Assembly (NCBI RefSeq): GCF_024585165.1
Contig: NZ_CP029008.1
Span: forward strand, 3,472,001-3,536,000
Source of the DNA: Bradyrhizobium sp. WBOS07
Lineage (GTDB): Bacteria; Pseudomonadota; Alphaproteobacteria; Rhizobiales; Xanthobacteraceae
Reading direction: 5' to 3'
DNA length: 64,000 nt
The notes under the pieces: generated by a model
Database searches by the model: none
What the model was told of the DNA's origin: nothing
What the model saw: only the letters and a program-made list of their open reading frames with translations
In this document: positions 8,250-17,036 of the stretch, piece after piece
Layout of the letters: each line of letters starts with the position of its first letter
How positions within the stretch are numbered: position 1 is the stretch's first letter
Made by a program: the position numbers and the translations under genes

Positions 8250-9515
8250 TCAGCGTCCCATCGCCTCATAGACCAGCCGCTTCAGCTCGTCCTGGATCGG
8301 ACCCCGCTGCGAAGGCGACTGCATCATGCAAATGACGAACATGTCGTCGGCGGGATCGATGAAAAAGAAGGTGCCGCCGACACCGTCCCAGCGATATTCG
8401 CCTGCTGGCAGCGGCGGCTTTGCGCGCGTGCGCACGGCAAAACCAAGACCAAAGCTGCTGTCGGAGCCCGGAAAATAGAACTCCGGATCTCTCGCGATCC
8501 CATTGGCTCCGTCGAGCTGGTCCGACGTCATCAGCGCCACGGTCTCGCGCTTGAGATAGCGGCGACCGTCGAGCTCGCCGCCATTGAGCAGCATGCGTGC
8601 AAAGCGTGCATAGTCGCCGATGGTGCCGATCATGCCCGCACCGCCGGATTCCCAGCGACGCGGCGCGGTCGCCTCGCTGATGCCTGCGACGGGACGATCG
8701 AACCAGTCGCCAGGCAAGGATTCGGCAATTAGCGGCCGCCTGGCATGGTCGGCGACGAAGAACGCTGTATCCCGCATACCGAGGGGATCGAGCAGCCACT
8801 CCTTCTCGAATTGATAGAGCGACCGGCCCGACGCCACCTCGATCACCCGACCCAGCACGTCCGTGGAATGGCCATAGTCCCACAGCGTCCCCGGCTGCTC
8901 GGCCAGGGGCAATCGCGCGATCCGCTCGGCGAATTGCGCATTGTCGGGATCGCCCTCGAACAGGCCGGCTTCCGCATAGAGCCTGCGGACGGGACTGCTG
9001 CCGTAGAAGCCGTAGGTGATGCCGGACGTATGCCGGAGCAGATCGCGCACCGTGATCGGTCGCGCCAGCGGCTGGAGGGCCAGCTTGCCGTCTGCTTGCG
9101 GGACGCCGACCTGCACATCGGCGAAGGCCGGAATGTATCTCGCAACGGGGTCATCGAGAGCGAGCTTGCCGTCGTCGACCAGCATCATCGCCGCCACCGA
9201 GGTGATCGGCTTCGACATCGAATAGAGACGGAAGATGGTGTCGTCCGTCATTGGCTGCGCCGTCGCGACGTTGCGCTGGCCGAACTTGCGGTAGAGTGCG
9301 GGCTTGCCGTGCTGCTGGATCAGAAGGATCGCGCCGGGGATCCTGCCGGCGGCGACCGCCTCGTCGAGCAACGCACTGACGCGCGCAAGTCCCGCCGTCG
9401 AGAAACTGCGGGCAGCCGGCGCTTCGGCACGAAGCTGGCTCGCCGCGCCCGCCAGCAGGACAAAGGCGGCGGCGAGAACGATCCGAACGAGTGCCTCACT
9501 TCTCCATGGCTTCAT
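8250..9515 (-). CDS. exported serine hydrolase, class C beta-lactamase/esterase family (paralogue 1)
   Basis: The 421-residue protein starts with a signal peptide (residues 1-31, core VLAAAFVLLAGAA) and then the penicillin-binding/beta-lactamase-C fold. The nucleophile motif is Ser99-Met-Ser-Lys102, and the tyrosine motif reads YGHST, where class C enzymes have YxN. It shares long stretches with the next gene (RHTSGITYGFYG, YGHSTDVLGRVIE, WLLDPLGMRDT), so the two are a tandem duplication. Such proteins are mostly family VIII esterases or D-amino-acid/peptide hydrolases rather than resistance enzymes. Its start overlaps the upstream gene's end by 20 bases, so the two are co-transcribed. Confidence 0.88.
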   Translation of the reverse strand: MKPWRSEALVRIVLAAAFVLLAGAASQLRAEAPAARSFSTAGLARVSALLDEAVAAGRIPGAILLIQQHGKPALYRKFGQRNVATAQPMTDDTIFRLYSMSKPITSVAAMMLVDDGKLALDDPVARYIPAFADVQVGVPQADGKLALQPLARPITVRDLLRHTSGITYGFYGSSPVRRLYAEAGLFEGDPDNAQFAERIARLPLAEQPGTLWDYGHSTDVLGRVIEVASGRSLYQFEKEWLLDPLGMRDTAFFVADHARRPLIAESLPGDWFDRPVAGISEATAPRRWESGGAGMIGTIGDYARFARMLLNGGELDGRRYLKRETVALMTSDQLDGANGIARDPEFYFPGSDSSFGLGFAVRTRAKPPLPAGEYRWDGVGGTFFFIDPADDMFVICMMQSPSQRGPIQDELKRLVYEAMGR

Positions 9516-10782
9516 AAACCAGCTGCTTCAATGTTCGCTGGATTCGCTGGCGCTCGCTCGGGGTCTGCTCCAGCAGCAGGAAGAACATGTCCTGCTTGCG
9601 ATCAACCACCAAATAGCAACCGCTGGCGCCGTCCCATTTCAATTCCCCGAGATCGCCGGGCGGCGGAGGTTTGGCATTACCCGGATCGGTGCGCACGGCA
9701 AACCCAAGTCCCATGCCAAAACCGTCACCGGGAAAATAGAAGTAGTCCCGCTCAACGCCGGAGTCCTTGCCGGCATGGTCCGATGCCATCAGCTCAAACG
9801 TCTGCGGGCTGAGATAGGTCTTGCCCTCGAACGTTCCTCCATTAACCAGCATCTGCGCAAAGCGGGAAAAGTCCGCCATGGTCGAAACCATACCGCCGCT
9901 GGCGGATTCCCACTTCTGGCGAACCTCAGTCCTGTACTCGCGGCCGACCCGGAAATTGCTGTCGTTCGGCAGCGGCTGGGCGAGCCGTTTCAGCCTCTCC
10001 GGTTCGGTGACGAAGAAGCCTGTATCGGTCATACCGAGCGGATCGAGCAGCTTTTCCTTCTCGAGTTCGAACAATGTCTTCCCGGACACGATTTCCATGA
10101 TCCGCGCCAGAATGTCAGTGGAATGCCCGTACTGCCAGAGTGCGCCGGGTTGATTGTGCAGCGGCAGCTTGGCGATCCGCTCAGCGAACTCGGCGAGATC
10201 GAATTCGCCCGCGTAGATGTTAGCGTCGCGATAGGCCTTGCGAACCAGACTATCGCCGTAGAAACCGTAGGTTATCCCGGAGGTATGGCGCATCAGATCG
10301 AGAATGGTAATGGGCCGGGCCAGTGGTACCAGCTCAAGCGTCTTGGTGCCGTCCTCGGCCTTCTTCTCCTCACCGACCTTCACATTTGCAAAGGAGGGAA
10401 TGTATTTCGAAACGGGATCGTCGAGCTTGATCTTGCCGTCCTGGATCAGTTGCATCGCCACAACGGAGGTGATCACCTTGGTTAGCGACGACAGGCGGAA
10501 GATGGTCTTGTCCGTGATCGGCGCCTTGCTGACCACATCCTGCACACCGAAGACCTCGTGATAAACCGGCTTGGCGTGCTGCTGGATCAGCACGTTCGCA
10601 CCGGCGATCTTACCGGTCGCGACCTCGTTCTTGAAGAACTCGGTGATCTTGGCGAGCTTGTCCTGATTGAAACGCGCGCCGGCCGGTATCTCGTAAGTGC
10701 CCTCGGCCCGCGCCAGCGATATCGCGCCAAGCGACACCAGCACGCCGCAAGCCAGCGCACACAACCCAGATCGTGAAATCAT
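9496..10782 (-). CDS. exported serine hydrolase, class C beta-lactamase/esterase family (paralogue 2)
   Basis: The 428-residue upstream member of the tandem pair. A signal peptide covers residues 1-27 (core LCALACGVLVSLGAISLARA). The active-site Ser99-Leu-Thr-Lys102 sits at the same residue number as in the paralogue, and YGHSTDILARIMEI is the tyrosine motif. A FYFPGDGFGMGLGFAVRT segment and a SGCYLVVDRKQDMFF stretch replace the KTG region. It is most likely a periplasmic or lipid-facing esterase or peptidase; substrate unknown. It begins 42 bases after the macrodomain gene on the same strand, so macro and both hydrolases may form one transcript. Confidence 0.87.
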   Translation of the reverse strand: MISRSGLCALACGVLVSLGAISLARAEGTYEIPAGARFNQDKLAKITEFFKNEVATGKIAGANVLIQQHAKPVYHEVFGVQDVVSKAPITDKTIFRLSSLTKVITSVVAMQLIQDGKIKLDDPVSKYIPSFANVKVGEEKKAEDGTKTLELVPLARPITILDLMRHTSGITYGFYGDSLVRKAYRDANIYAGEFDLAEFAERIAKLPLHNQPGALWQYGHSTDILARIMEIVSGKTLFELEKEKLLDPLGMTDTGFFVTEPERLKRLAQPLPNDSNFRVGREYRTEVRQKWESASGGMVSTMADFSRFAQMLVNGGTFEGKTYLSPQTFELMASDHAGKDSGVERDYFYFPGDGFGMGLGFAVRTDPGNAKPPPPGDLGELKWDGASGCYLVVDRKQDMFFLLLEQTPSERQRIQRTLKQLVYEAMEK

Positions 10783-10824
10783 ATCCCCTCCCGGAACATG
10801 GTCCGGCGGAGTGTACCGGCCGCC

Positions 10825-11379
10825 TCAGTCGGCACAAGGGCCGGCGTGCCGCGCGAGTGCCTCGTCATGGAGTTTGGCGCTTGGCTCGGAGAAGCAGCAG
10901 AACACCACGCGCGCAAGAGAGGGAGATGCAGAGAGCCCTTCGATCACCGTGCGCACGGCGATATTTGCGGCTCGATCGGCCGGAAAGCGATAAATACCGG
11001 TCGAAATCGCGGGAAACGCCACCGAGGTCAGCTCGTGCGTCCCGCACAGCTCCATGGAGCGCCGATAGCAGGAGGCGAGCAGATCGTCCTCGCCAAACCT
11101 GCCGCCATTCCAGACCGGCCCGACGGTGTGGATCACATGGGCGGCCTTGAGCCGGTAGCCGTTGGTAATCTTGGCATCGCCGGTCTTGCAGCCGTGGAGC
11201 AGGCGGCATTCGGCGACCAGATCGGGCCCGGCAGCCCGATGGATTGCGCCGTCCACGCCGCCCCCGCCAAGGAGCGACGTGTTGGCGGCGTTGACGATGG
11301 CGTCAACGCAGAGTGTGGTGATGTCGGCAACGATGACCTCGAGCTCGGCGCCGCCAATCCGGCGCGTCGGCCCGGTCAT
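10825..11379 (-). CDS. macrodomain O-acetyl-ADP-ribose deacetylase
   Basis: The 184-residue protein is a stand-alone macrodomain of the YmdB/MacroD type, which removes acetyl or ADP-ribosyl groups from OAADPr or modified proteins. The catalytic and ligand loops are clear: [22 protein letters not shown] (residues about 26-47, with Asn30, Asn33 and the glycine loop) and [12 protein letters not shown] (loop 2). The extra GPVWNGG and CYRRSMEL segments match bacterial YmdB-like forms. It lies 3 bases downstream of the glutaredoxin gene on the same strand, so these are an operon. No NAD-dependent deacetylase or ADP-ribosyltransferase gene is beside it. Confidence 0.92.
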   Translation of the reverse strand: MTGPTRRIGGAELEVIVADITTLCVDAIVNAANTSLLGGGGVDGAIHRAAGPDLVAECRLLHGCKTGDAKITNGYRLKAAHVIHTVGPVWNGGRFGEDDLLASCYRRSMELCGTHELTSVAFPAISTGIYRFPADRAANIAVRTVIEGLSASPSLARVVFCCFSEPSAKLHDEALARHAGPCAD

Positions 11380-11382
11380 TCA

Positions 11383-11709
11383 TCAGGCCGCGACGACGAC
11401 GCCCTTCTCGGAGAAAAGCTGCTGCAATTCGCCGGCCTGGAACATCTCGCGGACGATGTCGCAGCCCCCGACGAACTCGCCCTTCACATAGAGCTGCGGA
11501 ATGGTCGGCCAGTTCGAATATTCCTTGATTCCGTTGCGAAGCTCGGCGGATTCGAGGACGTTGAGGCCCTTATAGCCGACGCCGATGTGGTCGAGGATCT
11601 GGACGACCTGGCCCGAGAAACCGCACTGCGGAAATTGCGGCGTACCCTTCATGAACAGAACCACGTCGTTCGACTTCACTTCGCTGTCGATGAATTCCGC
11701 GATGCTCAT
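11383..11709 (-). CDS. grxD: monothiol glutaredoxin (CGFS type)
   Basis: The 108-residue protein has the CGFS active site (Cys29 to Ser32) within [19 protein letters not shown], the [19 protein letters not shown] glutathione-binding region and a GELQQLF end. CGFS glutaredoxins ligate a bridging [2Fe-2S] cluster with glutathione and hand it on, usually with a BolA partner; bolA is present 4.3 kb upstream on the same strand (15991-16245). The ATG at 11709 begins the standard MSIAEFID N-terminus; an in-frame start at 11742 adds an unlikely leader. Confidence 0.95.
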   Translation of the reverse strand: MSIAEFIDSEVKSNDVVLFMKGTPQFPQCGFSGQVVQILDHIGVGYKGLNVLESAELRNGIKEYSNWPTIPQLYVKGEFVGGCDIVREMFQAGELQQLFSEKGVVVAA

Positions 11710-11998
11710 ATCCGTGTCCTTCTGGGGCAGAGCCCTGACCAATATCCTCGGGCCGGCTCAGCCGATCTAACCCGATACCTGTCTATATATGTAGCCCAAA
11801 CCGTTGTGCATCCAAAGTAAAATGGCGGCGACAGGTCCCCTGCGACCGGTTTGGCCGGGGTCGGGCCATAGGCTGACGACATCGATATCATCGCCGGAAA
11901 GGACTTTCATACCGTAACGGAGCCCCTATCTAGGACGAACCCTGTTCATGGAACCGGGTGGTGCGAACAACGTTCTCTTGTCCTGTCTGGAGAAAAAC

Positions 11999-13243
11999 GT
12001 GACGAAACAAGCCTCCGCCACGGCCGCCGCCCCGCTTTCGTCACTGTCCGGTCCGGGCGGTCTCGCCCAGAGGCTGCAGGACGCGTTCGTTGCCGTCCGC
12101 AACGAGACTGAACGCCGGGCAGCGCCGCTCTCGCCGGAAGATCAGCAGATCCAGTCCATGCCCGATGCGAGCCCGGCGAAATGGCATCGGGCGCATACCA
12201 CCTGGTTCTGGGAGCAATTCCTGCTCGGCGAGCACGCCGCAGGCTATCGGCCCTTCCACCCCGATTTCGCGTTCCTGTTCAATTCCTATTACGTCAGCGC
12301 CGGCCCGCGTCATGCGCGCAATCATCGCGGCGACATCACCCGTCCCAGCGCCGATCAGGTCGGCGCCTATCGCAAATATGTCGATGCGGCCGTGGTCAAA
12401 TTCTTCCGCGAGGCCGGCGCGGACAAGCTTCACGAGATCGCGCCGCTGGTCGACGTCGGCCTGAACCACGAGCAGCAGCATCAGGAATTGATGTTCACCG
12501 ACATCCTGCACGCATTTGCCCAGAACCCGGTCTATCCGGCCTACGATCCGGACTGGCGTTTTCCCTCCGCGACGCGCACCGGCGATGAATGGCTTCAACT
12601 CAACGAGGGCATCCACACCGTCGGCCACGTCGACGGCGGTTTCCATTTCGACAATGAGAAGCCCGCCCATCGCGCCCTCGTGGGCCCGGTCAAGCTGGCA
12701 CGCAATCTCGTCACCAACGGCGAGTGGCTCGCCTTCATGCGCGATGGCGGCTACCGGACCGCGACGTTGTGGCTGATGGACGGCTATGCCGCGGCCAGCA
12801 AGGACGACTGGCAAGCCCCGGGCCATTGGCGCGAGGTCGATGGCGCATGGCAGGTCATGACGCTTGCCGGCCTCAAGCCGGTCGATCCCGACGCGCCGGT
12901 CTGCCACGTCAGCTATTACGAGGCCGACGCCTTCGCGCGCTGGGCCGGAAAGCATCTGCCGACCGAAATGGAATGGGAGGTCGCAGCGCGCACAGGCCAG
13001 CTCAACGACGCCTTCGGCATCGTCTGGCAATGGACGCGATCGTCCTACTCACCTTATCCCGGCTACCGCGCCATCGAAGGCGCGCTCGGCGAATACAACG
13101 GCAAGTTCATGGTCAACCAATTGGTGCTGCGCGGCTCCTCGCTTGCAACGCCGGAGGGCCATAGCCGTATCACTTATCGGAACTTCTTCTATCCGCACCA
13201 CCGCTGGCAGTTCACGGGACTGCGGCTCGCCGACTACGAGTAG
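11999..13243 (+). CDS. egtB: ergothioneine sulfoxide synthase EgtB
   Basis: Nonheme iron enzyme that uses oxygen to join gamma-glutamylcysteine or cysteine to hercynine, the C-S bond step of ergothioneine synthesis. The 414-residue protein has an N-terminal DinB-like domain with the three expected histidine ligands: His66 in KWHRAHTTWFWE, and His157 and His161 in LNHEQQHQEL. A C-terminal formylglycine-generating-enzyme-like domain runs from about 205 to 412 (HFDNEKPAH, VCHVSYYEADAFARWAG, PTEMEWEVAAR, FFYPHHRWQFTGLRLA). The GTG at 11999, with CTGGAG six bases upstream, is a better start than the ATG at 11948. It is directly followed by egtD. No egtA, egtC or egtE is seen here. Confidence 0.93.
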   Translation: MTKQASATAAAPLSSLSGPGGLAQRLQDAFVAVRNETERRAAPLSPEDQQIQSMPDASPAKWHRAHTTWFWEQFLLGEHAAGYRPFHPDFAFLFNSYYVSAGPRHARNHRGDITRPSADQVGAYRKYVDAAVVKFFREAGADKLHEIAPLVDVGLNHEQQHQELMFTDILHAFAQNPVYPAYDPDWRFPSATRTGDEWLQLNEGIHTVGHVDGGFHFDNEKPAHRALVGPVKLARNLVTNGEWLAFMRDGGYRTATLWLMDGYAAASKDDWQAPGHWREVDGAWQVMTLAGLKPVDPDAPVCHVSYYEADAFARWAGKHLPTEMEWEVAARTGQLNDAFGIVWQWTRSSYSPYPGYRAIEGALGEYNGKFMVNQLVLRGSSLATPEGHSRITYRNFFYPHHRWQFTGLRLADYE

Positions 13244-13291
13244 AGCATGATCCGGAAAAGTGTGCAGCGGTTTTCCGACAGGATCATGCTC
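13243..13291. repeat. 49-bp palindromic repeat, family A, copy 1
   Basis: GAGCATGATCCGGAAAAGTG and its imperfect reverse complement ending in GATCATGCTC form an inverted repeat starting on the last base of egtB. A near-identical 49-bp copy lies at 49462-49510, also followed by a second hairpin. The match between two distant loci shows a dispersed repeat family rather than a local structure. Confidence 0.85.
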
Positions 13292-13300
13292 AGAAAACAA

Positions 13301-13333
13301 CCCTAGGCGCGATCATCGCGCCTAGGGTTCTTA
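13301..13333 (+). terminator. possible terminator hairpin between egtB and egtD
   Basis: CCCTAGGCGCGAT with CATCGCGCCTAGGG forms a near-perfect stem followed by TTCTTA. It sits directly after the family A repeat, where copy 2 carries a different hairpin (49523-49548). It may be part of the repeat unit and could weaken read-through from egtB to egtD. Confidence 0.5.
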
Positions 13334-13377
13334 TCCGACGACAGATGCGCGCCGGACAGCGCGTTCAGGAGAGTATC

Positions 13378-14349
13378 ATGAATGTGCACGCCAGCGCTTT
13401 GGCCGAAGCCCATCTTCCCGACGAGCAGACCACCGCCTTCGCCCGCGAGGCCATTGCGGACCTGTCGCAGCAGCCGAAGAAGCTGTCGCCGAAATATTTC
13501 TACGACGCGACCGGCTCGGAGCTGTTCGAGGCGATTACGAAGCTGCCGGAATATTATCCGACGCGCACCGAGCTTGCGATCCTGAGGGAACGCGGCAGCG
13601 AGATCGCAAAGATCATTCCGGAGCACGCCGCCCTGGTCGAGTTCGGCGCCGGCGCGACCACCAAGGTCCGCCTGTTGCTGAACCATTGCAAGTTCGCGGC
13701 CTATGTCCCCGTCGATATTTCCGGCGACTTCCTGAAGGCGCAGGCGAATGGCCTGAAGCGGGATTTTCCCTCGCTCGGCATCTATCCGGTCGCGGCCGAT
13801 TTCACCACGCCGTTCGAGCTGCCAAAGCAGGTCGCGTCCATGCCGAAGGTCGGCTTCTTCCCGGGCTCGACCATCGGCAATTTCGAGCCGCAAGAAGCCC
13901 AGGCCTTCCTGAACAGCGCCCGTAAGATTCTGGGCCGGGGTGCGCAGATGATCATCGGCGCCGATCTCGAGAAGGACGAGCGCGTGCTGTATGATGCCTA
14001 CAACGATGCCGCCGGCGTCACCGCGCGCTTCAACCTCAACGTTCTCGTGCGCATCAACCGCGAGCTCGGGGGCAATTTCGATCTGTCCGCCTTCACCCAT
14101 CGCGCGATCTACAATCGCGAGCGGCACCGCATCGAGATGCACCTGATCAGCAGGAAGAGCCAGACCGTGCGCCTGCTCGGCACCAGCTTCTCGTTCCGCG
14201 CCGGCGAGAGCATCCACACCGAGAACAGCTACAAATACAGCATTGCGCGTTTTGCTGAGCTGGCGCAAGGCGCCGGCTGGCGCGTGCGCGAGAGCTGGAC
14301 GGATGCGGCCGGGATGTTCTCGGTGCACGCGTTGGAGGTCGCGGAGTAG
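13378..14349 (+). CDS. egtD: L-histidine N-alpha-methyltransferase EgtD
   Basis: SAM-dependent enzyme that trimethylates histidine to hercynine, the first step of ergothioneine synthesis. The 323-residue length is usual. Diagnostic stretches are LSPKYFYDATGSELFEAIT, LPEYYPTRTE, the SAM loop LVEFGAGATTKV (about 87-96), YVPVDIS and FFPGSTIGNFEP, then ENSYKYS near the C-terminus, which helps bind the histidine substrate. AGGAGA precedes the ATG at 13378. It lies 134 bases after egtB on the same strand with a palindromic repeat between, giving the order egtB-egtD, the minimal alphaproteobacterial pair. Confidence 0.95.
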   Translation: MNVHASALAEAHLPDEQTTAFAREAIADLSQQPKKLSPKYFYDATGSELFEAITKLPEYYPTRTELAILRERGSEIAKIIPEHAALVEFGAGATTKVRLLLNHCKFAAYVPVDISGDFLKAQANGLKRDFPSLGIYPVAADFTTPFELPKQVASMPKVGFFPGSTIGNFEPQEAQAFLNSARKILGRGAQMIIGADLEKDERVLYDAYNDAAGVTARFNLNVLVRINRELGGNFDLSAFTHRAIYNRERHRIEMHLISRKSQTVRLLGTSFSFRAGESIHTENSYKYSIARFAELAQGAGWRVRESWTDAAGMFSVHALEVAE

Positions 14350-14401
14350 GCTCTTGCGCGTTTGCTCCTGGACCGTTTAGTTCCCGCCGCCGGGCGGGAG
14401 C

Positions 14402-14779
14402 TCAATCGGACTTGCACGGTTCAATTGCCACCAACCTTTTATCCCGGATGACGACGCGGAAACTGTCGGCGTACGCCTTCCCGCACGACCAGGAGAGATA
14501 CTCGCCGTCGCGCTGGAGCGGCTCGCCGAGCCAGAAAACCACCTTTGAGACTTTGTCGCCTGGCTTGAGGCGATCCAGCCATTGCGGCGGATACGCCCAA
14601 TGCCCGCAATTGCCCAGCCAGTAGCACACGGGCATGACGCAGCGTCCAGCGGCTGGAGCAGGTTTTCCTCCCATGGCACGGCAGGCCGACGGGCTTTGGC
14701 CGAGCACCCCGCCAAGCGTGGCTTCCTCGACGATAATTGCCGCGGCGAAAGCTGCGCCGAGGATGATGAGGCGTCTCAT
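14402..14779 (-). CDS. small exported cysteine-rich hypothetical protein
   Basis: A 125-residue protein with a short hydrophobic N-terminus (RRLIILGAAFAAAIIVEEA) that could be a signal peptide or anchor. The mature part contains five cysteines (CRAMGG, CVMPVCYWLGNCGHW, WSCGKAY) and a final CKSD. The pattern suggests disulfides in the periplasm. The central KPGDKVSKVVFWLGEP stretch recalls the SmpA/BamE-like or lipocalin-like small domains that start with a GxxxxxVxxxLGxP motif, but I do not claim membership. It ends 52 bases after egtD, convergent with it, and begins 7 bases after the LtrA-like gene on the same strand. Confidence 0.6.
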   Translation of the reverse strand: MRRLIILGAAFAAAIIVEEATLGGVLGQSPSACRAMGGKPAPAAGRCVMPVCYWLGNCGHWAYPPQWLDRLKPGDKVSKVVFWLGEPLQRDGEYLSWSCGKAYADSFRVVIRDKRLVAIEPCKSD

Positions 14780-14785
14780 ACCCGC

Positions 14786-15973
14786 CTATTTCTCGGTTGA
14801 CGTCCCCAGCGACACCGACTCCCAGACGGCCACCACGATCATGATCGCGGTCGTCGCGACCGATAGCCAGAGCGGCGAGAGGTCTGACGCGAACCAGCTC
14901 AGCACCAGCAGCAGCGCGATCCCGACGCCGTGAGAGAGTTGGAGGAAGCCGCGGATCGCGTGCTTGAACAGGATCGTGCCGACCAGGAACACCAAGGGCC
15001 CGCCGATCGTGCTCACGATCGTGCGCATGTCGGAGTGTCCGGCCGGGTGTTTCAGCACCAATTCGTCCGACACGGCCGTCAGGATGATGCCGGCCACGAT
15101 CGGCGTGTGCAGGTAGGTGTAGGCGAGCCGCGCCAGCCGGCCGGATTCGGCGGATTTCGAGATCCGCTCGGCGCCGGCCTCGGCACCCTTGTGAAAATAG
15201 ACCCACCACATCGCGATGGCGCCGATCAGCGCCGACACGAAAGCGAGGATGTTGCTCGCGGTCCATTCCAGCTCGGCAAATGTTGCGCCATTGACGATGA
15301 TGGCTTCGCCGAGCGCGATGATGACGAAGAGAGAGCAGCGCTCGGCCATGTGCGCGCCTTCGACGGCCCAGGCCTCGACCGACGAGAAGCCCAGCTTCGG
15401 CACCCAGAACCGTGCGGCCGGCGCGATATACTCCCAGCTCACCGCCGCGATCCACAGCCATAGCCGCGTGTCTCCACCGGACAGACCGCCGGCAATCCAC
15501 AACACGGCGGAGACCGAGAACCAGGTCAGGATGCGGATCGCATTGTGTCGCACTGCGGACCGGTGATGCGGGGTCGCAAACATCCAGAACGCGGTCCGTC
15601 CGACCTGCAGGGTCACGTAGGCGATCGCAAACCACAGGCCCCGTCCCTCGAACGCAGTCGGGATCGTGGTCGACAGCACGAGGCCGCCCAGCATCATGGC
15701 AAAAAGCAGGATGCGGACCGGCGTCAGCTCGGGATTGAGCCAGTTGGTGACCCAGGCGGTGAAGACCCACACCCACCACACCGCCAGGAACAACACCATG
15801 ACGTGCACCGCGCCGAGCGGCGTGAAATGGTGCAGCAGCGTGTGCGATATCTGCGTGACGGCGAAGACGAAGACGAGGTCGAAGAACAGCTCGACATAAG
15901 TGACGCGGCTGTGCTGGTTCGGACCGGTGACGCGAAACATTGCGCCGCGAGGATTGTCCGCAGCCATCGTCAT
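14786..15973 (-). CDS. LtrA-like (low temperature requirement A) membrane protein
   Basis: The 395-residue polytopic protein has about ten to eleven hydrophobic segments. It opens with the family signature VTYVELFFDLVFVFAVTQIS, followed by AVWWVWVFTAWVTNWLNPE and the HMAERCSLFVIIALGEAIIV motif, both typical of the bacterial LtrA family (named after a Listeria gene needed for growth in the cold). The biochemical function of the family is not established. It could be co-transcribed with bolA, which ends 18 bases upstream on the same strand, and with the cysteine-rich gene downstream. Confidence 0.85.
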   Translation of the reverse strand: MTMAADNPRGAMFRVTGPNQHSRVTYVELFFDLVFVFAVTQISHTLLHHFTPLGAVHVMVLFLAVWWVWVFTAWVTNWLNPELTPVRILLFAMMLGGLVLSTTIPTAFEGRGLWFAIAYVTLQVGRTAFWMFATPHHRSAVRHNAIRILTWFSVSAVLWIAGGLSGGDTRLWLWIAAVSWEYIAPAARFWVPKLGFSSVEAWAVEGAHMAERCSLFVIIALGEAIIVNGATFAELEWTASNILAFVSALIGAIAMWWVYFHKGAEAGAERISKSAESGRLARLAYTYLHTPIVAGIILTAVSDELVLKHPAGHSDMRTIVSTIGGPLVFLVGTILFKHAIRGFLQLSHGVGIALLLVLSWFASDLSPLWLSVATTAIMIVVAVWESVSLGTSTEK

Positions 15974-15990
15974 CCCCCGCTAAGCTTGGA

Positions 15991-16245
15991 TCAGGTGCCG
16001 GGTGCCCCGGGTCCGCCAGGCACCCCGGTTTGCAGCGCCAGCGCGTGCAGCACGCCGCCCATCTGGCCGCGCAAGGACTGATAGACGATCTGGTGCTGCT
16101 GGACGCGGGACTTGCCGCGGAAGGATTCCGAGATCACGGTCGCGGCGTAATGGTCGCCATCGCCGGCGAGGTCTCGGATGGTCACCTCGGCATCGGGGAT
16201 TGCTGCCTTGATCATCGCCTCGATATCGTGGGCGTCCATGGGCAT
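15991..16245 (-). CDS. BolA family protein
   Basis: The 84-residue protein has the BolA fold sequence: helix DAHDIEAMIKAAIPDAEV, the GDGDHYAATVISESFRGKSRVQQHQIVYQSL core and a LRGQMGGVLHALAL helix. BolA proteins bind CGFS glutaredoxins through a shared [2Fe-2S] cluster and take part in iron regulation or cluster transfer. A CGFS glutaredoxin gene exists in this window (11383-11709), but between the two lie egtB-egtD and two other genes. The C-terminal VPGGPGAPGT tail is a low-complexity extension. Confidence 0.88.
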   Translation of the reverse strand: MPMDAHDIEAMIKAAIPDAEVTIRDLAGDGDHYAATVISESFRGKSRVQQHQIVYQSLRGQMGGVLHALALQTGVPGGPGAPGT

Positions 16246-16441
16246 TCGGGTCGTGCTCCTTGTCTCGGCTGCGAATCAGCCTCGTCGTCGAATCGCTGCC
16301 GGAGTCCCCGGCCCGGCAGGGCCAAACTTAGCGTGAACGGCCTTCTAGGTCACGCTTTCCGGCACTATATCCCTGATCGCATCAGGATAAAGGCACGACA
16401 AAGTGCCGCGCGTGGCAGATCGATCGAAAAGGCGTGACATC

Positions 16442-16801
16442 ATGAAGCTTCCAGGGCCCGACCACCCCATCACCATCACCGCAAATCCCCGGCGTGTCCG
16501 CGTCACGGCTGGCGACATCGTGATTGCCGAGACCGACAAGGCGCTGACCCTGAAGGAAGCCAGATATCCGGCGGTGCAATATGTGCCGCGCCAGGACGCC
16601 AACATGGCCCTGCTCGAGCGCACCGAGCGCACCACCCATTGCCCCTACAAGGGCGATGCCAATTATTACAGCGTCAAGGCCAACGGCAAGACGCTCGACA
16701 ACGCGATCTGGACCTACGAGACGCCCTTCCCCGCCATGGCCGAGATCTCCGGCCATCTGGCGTTCTATCCCGACAAGGTCAAGATCGAGGAAGTGGGGTA
16801 G
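16442..16801 (+). CDS. DUF427 domain protein
   Basis: The 119-residue protein matches the DUF427 family. It has PDHPITITANPRRVRV, IAETDKALTLKEARYP, YVPRQDANMALLERTERTTHCPYKG with the conserved CPYKG, DANYYSV, and an ending AEISGHLAFYPDKV. The fold is a small beta barrel; no enzymatic activity is agreed for the family. The ATG at 16442 follows the usual start of the domain, and the in-frame ATG at 16403 adds an unlikely basic leader. The gene is divergent from bolA. Confidence 0.87.
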   Translation: MKLPGPDHPITITANPRRVRVTAGDIVIAETDKALTLKEARYPAVQYVPRQDANMALLERTERTTHCPYKGDANYYSVKANGKTLDNAIWTYETPFPAMAEISGHLAFYPDKVKIEEVG

Positions 16802-16811
16802 TTTGGGATGC

Positions 16812-16852
16812 CATCATTCCGGGGCGATGCGAAGCATCGAACCCGGAATGAT
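16812..16852. repeat. intergenic palindrome between DUF427 gene and DUF1328 gene
   Basis: CATCATTCCGGG and CCCGGAATGATG flank a second small stem (GCGATGC/GCATCG), giving one long hairpin. It lies between two convergent genes and could serve as a bidirectional terminator. Its sequence resembles the C/GGAATG-type palindromes common in these genomes, but no second copy is in this window. Confidence 0.6.
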
Positions 16853-16862
16853 GAGGGAAGAG

Positions 16863-17036
16863 CTATGCCCTGAAGATCGTGAGTCCCAATATTAGCAGCA
16901 CCAGGAAGATCACGACGAACACGTAAAACAGGAAGCGGGCGATATCGGCGGAGGCGGCTGAGATGCCGGTGAAGCCGAGCACACCGGCCACGATCGAAAC
17001 AAGTAGGAAGATCAGCGCCCATTTCAGGATCGTCAT
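16863..17036 (-). CDS. DUF1328-like small membrane protein
   Basis: A 57-residue protein consisting of two membrane helices: [21 protein letters not shown] and [20 protein letters not shown], joined by a short [10 protein letters not shown] turn. This is the sequence pattern of the DUF1328 (YtjA) family of tiny inner-membrane proteins, often induced by stress in proteobacteria. The ATG at 17036 opens the hydrophobic helix directly; the longer in-frame reading from 17186 adds a charged leader without similarity to anything. Confidence 0.85.
   Translation of the reverse strand: MTILKWALIFLLVSIVAGVLGFTGISAASADIARFLFYVFVVIFLVLLILGLTIFRA

Noticed and set aside
14439..15779. 446-codon minus-strand frame overlapping LtrA and the Cys-rich gene
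   Set aside because: It is a frame shadow: the composition is Arg-rich without hydrophobic helices, while the LtrA frame shows clear membrane segments.
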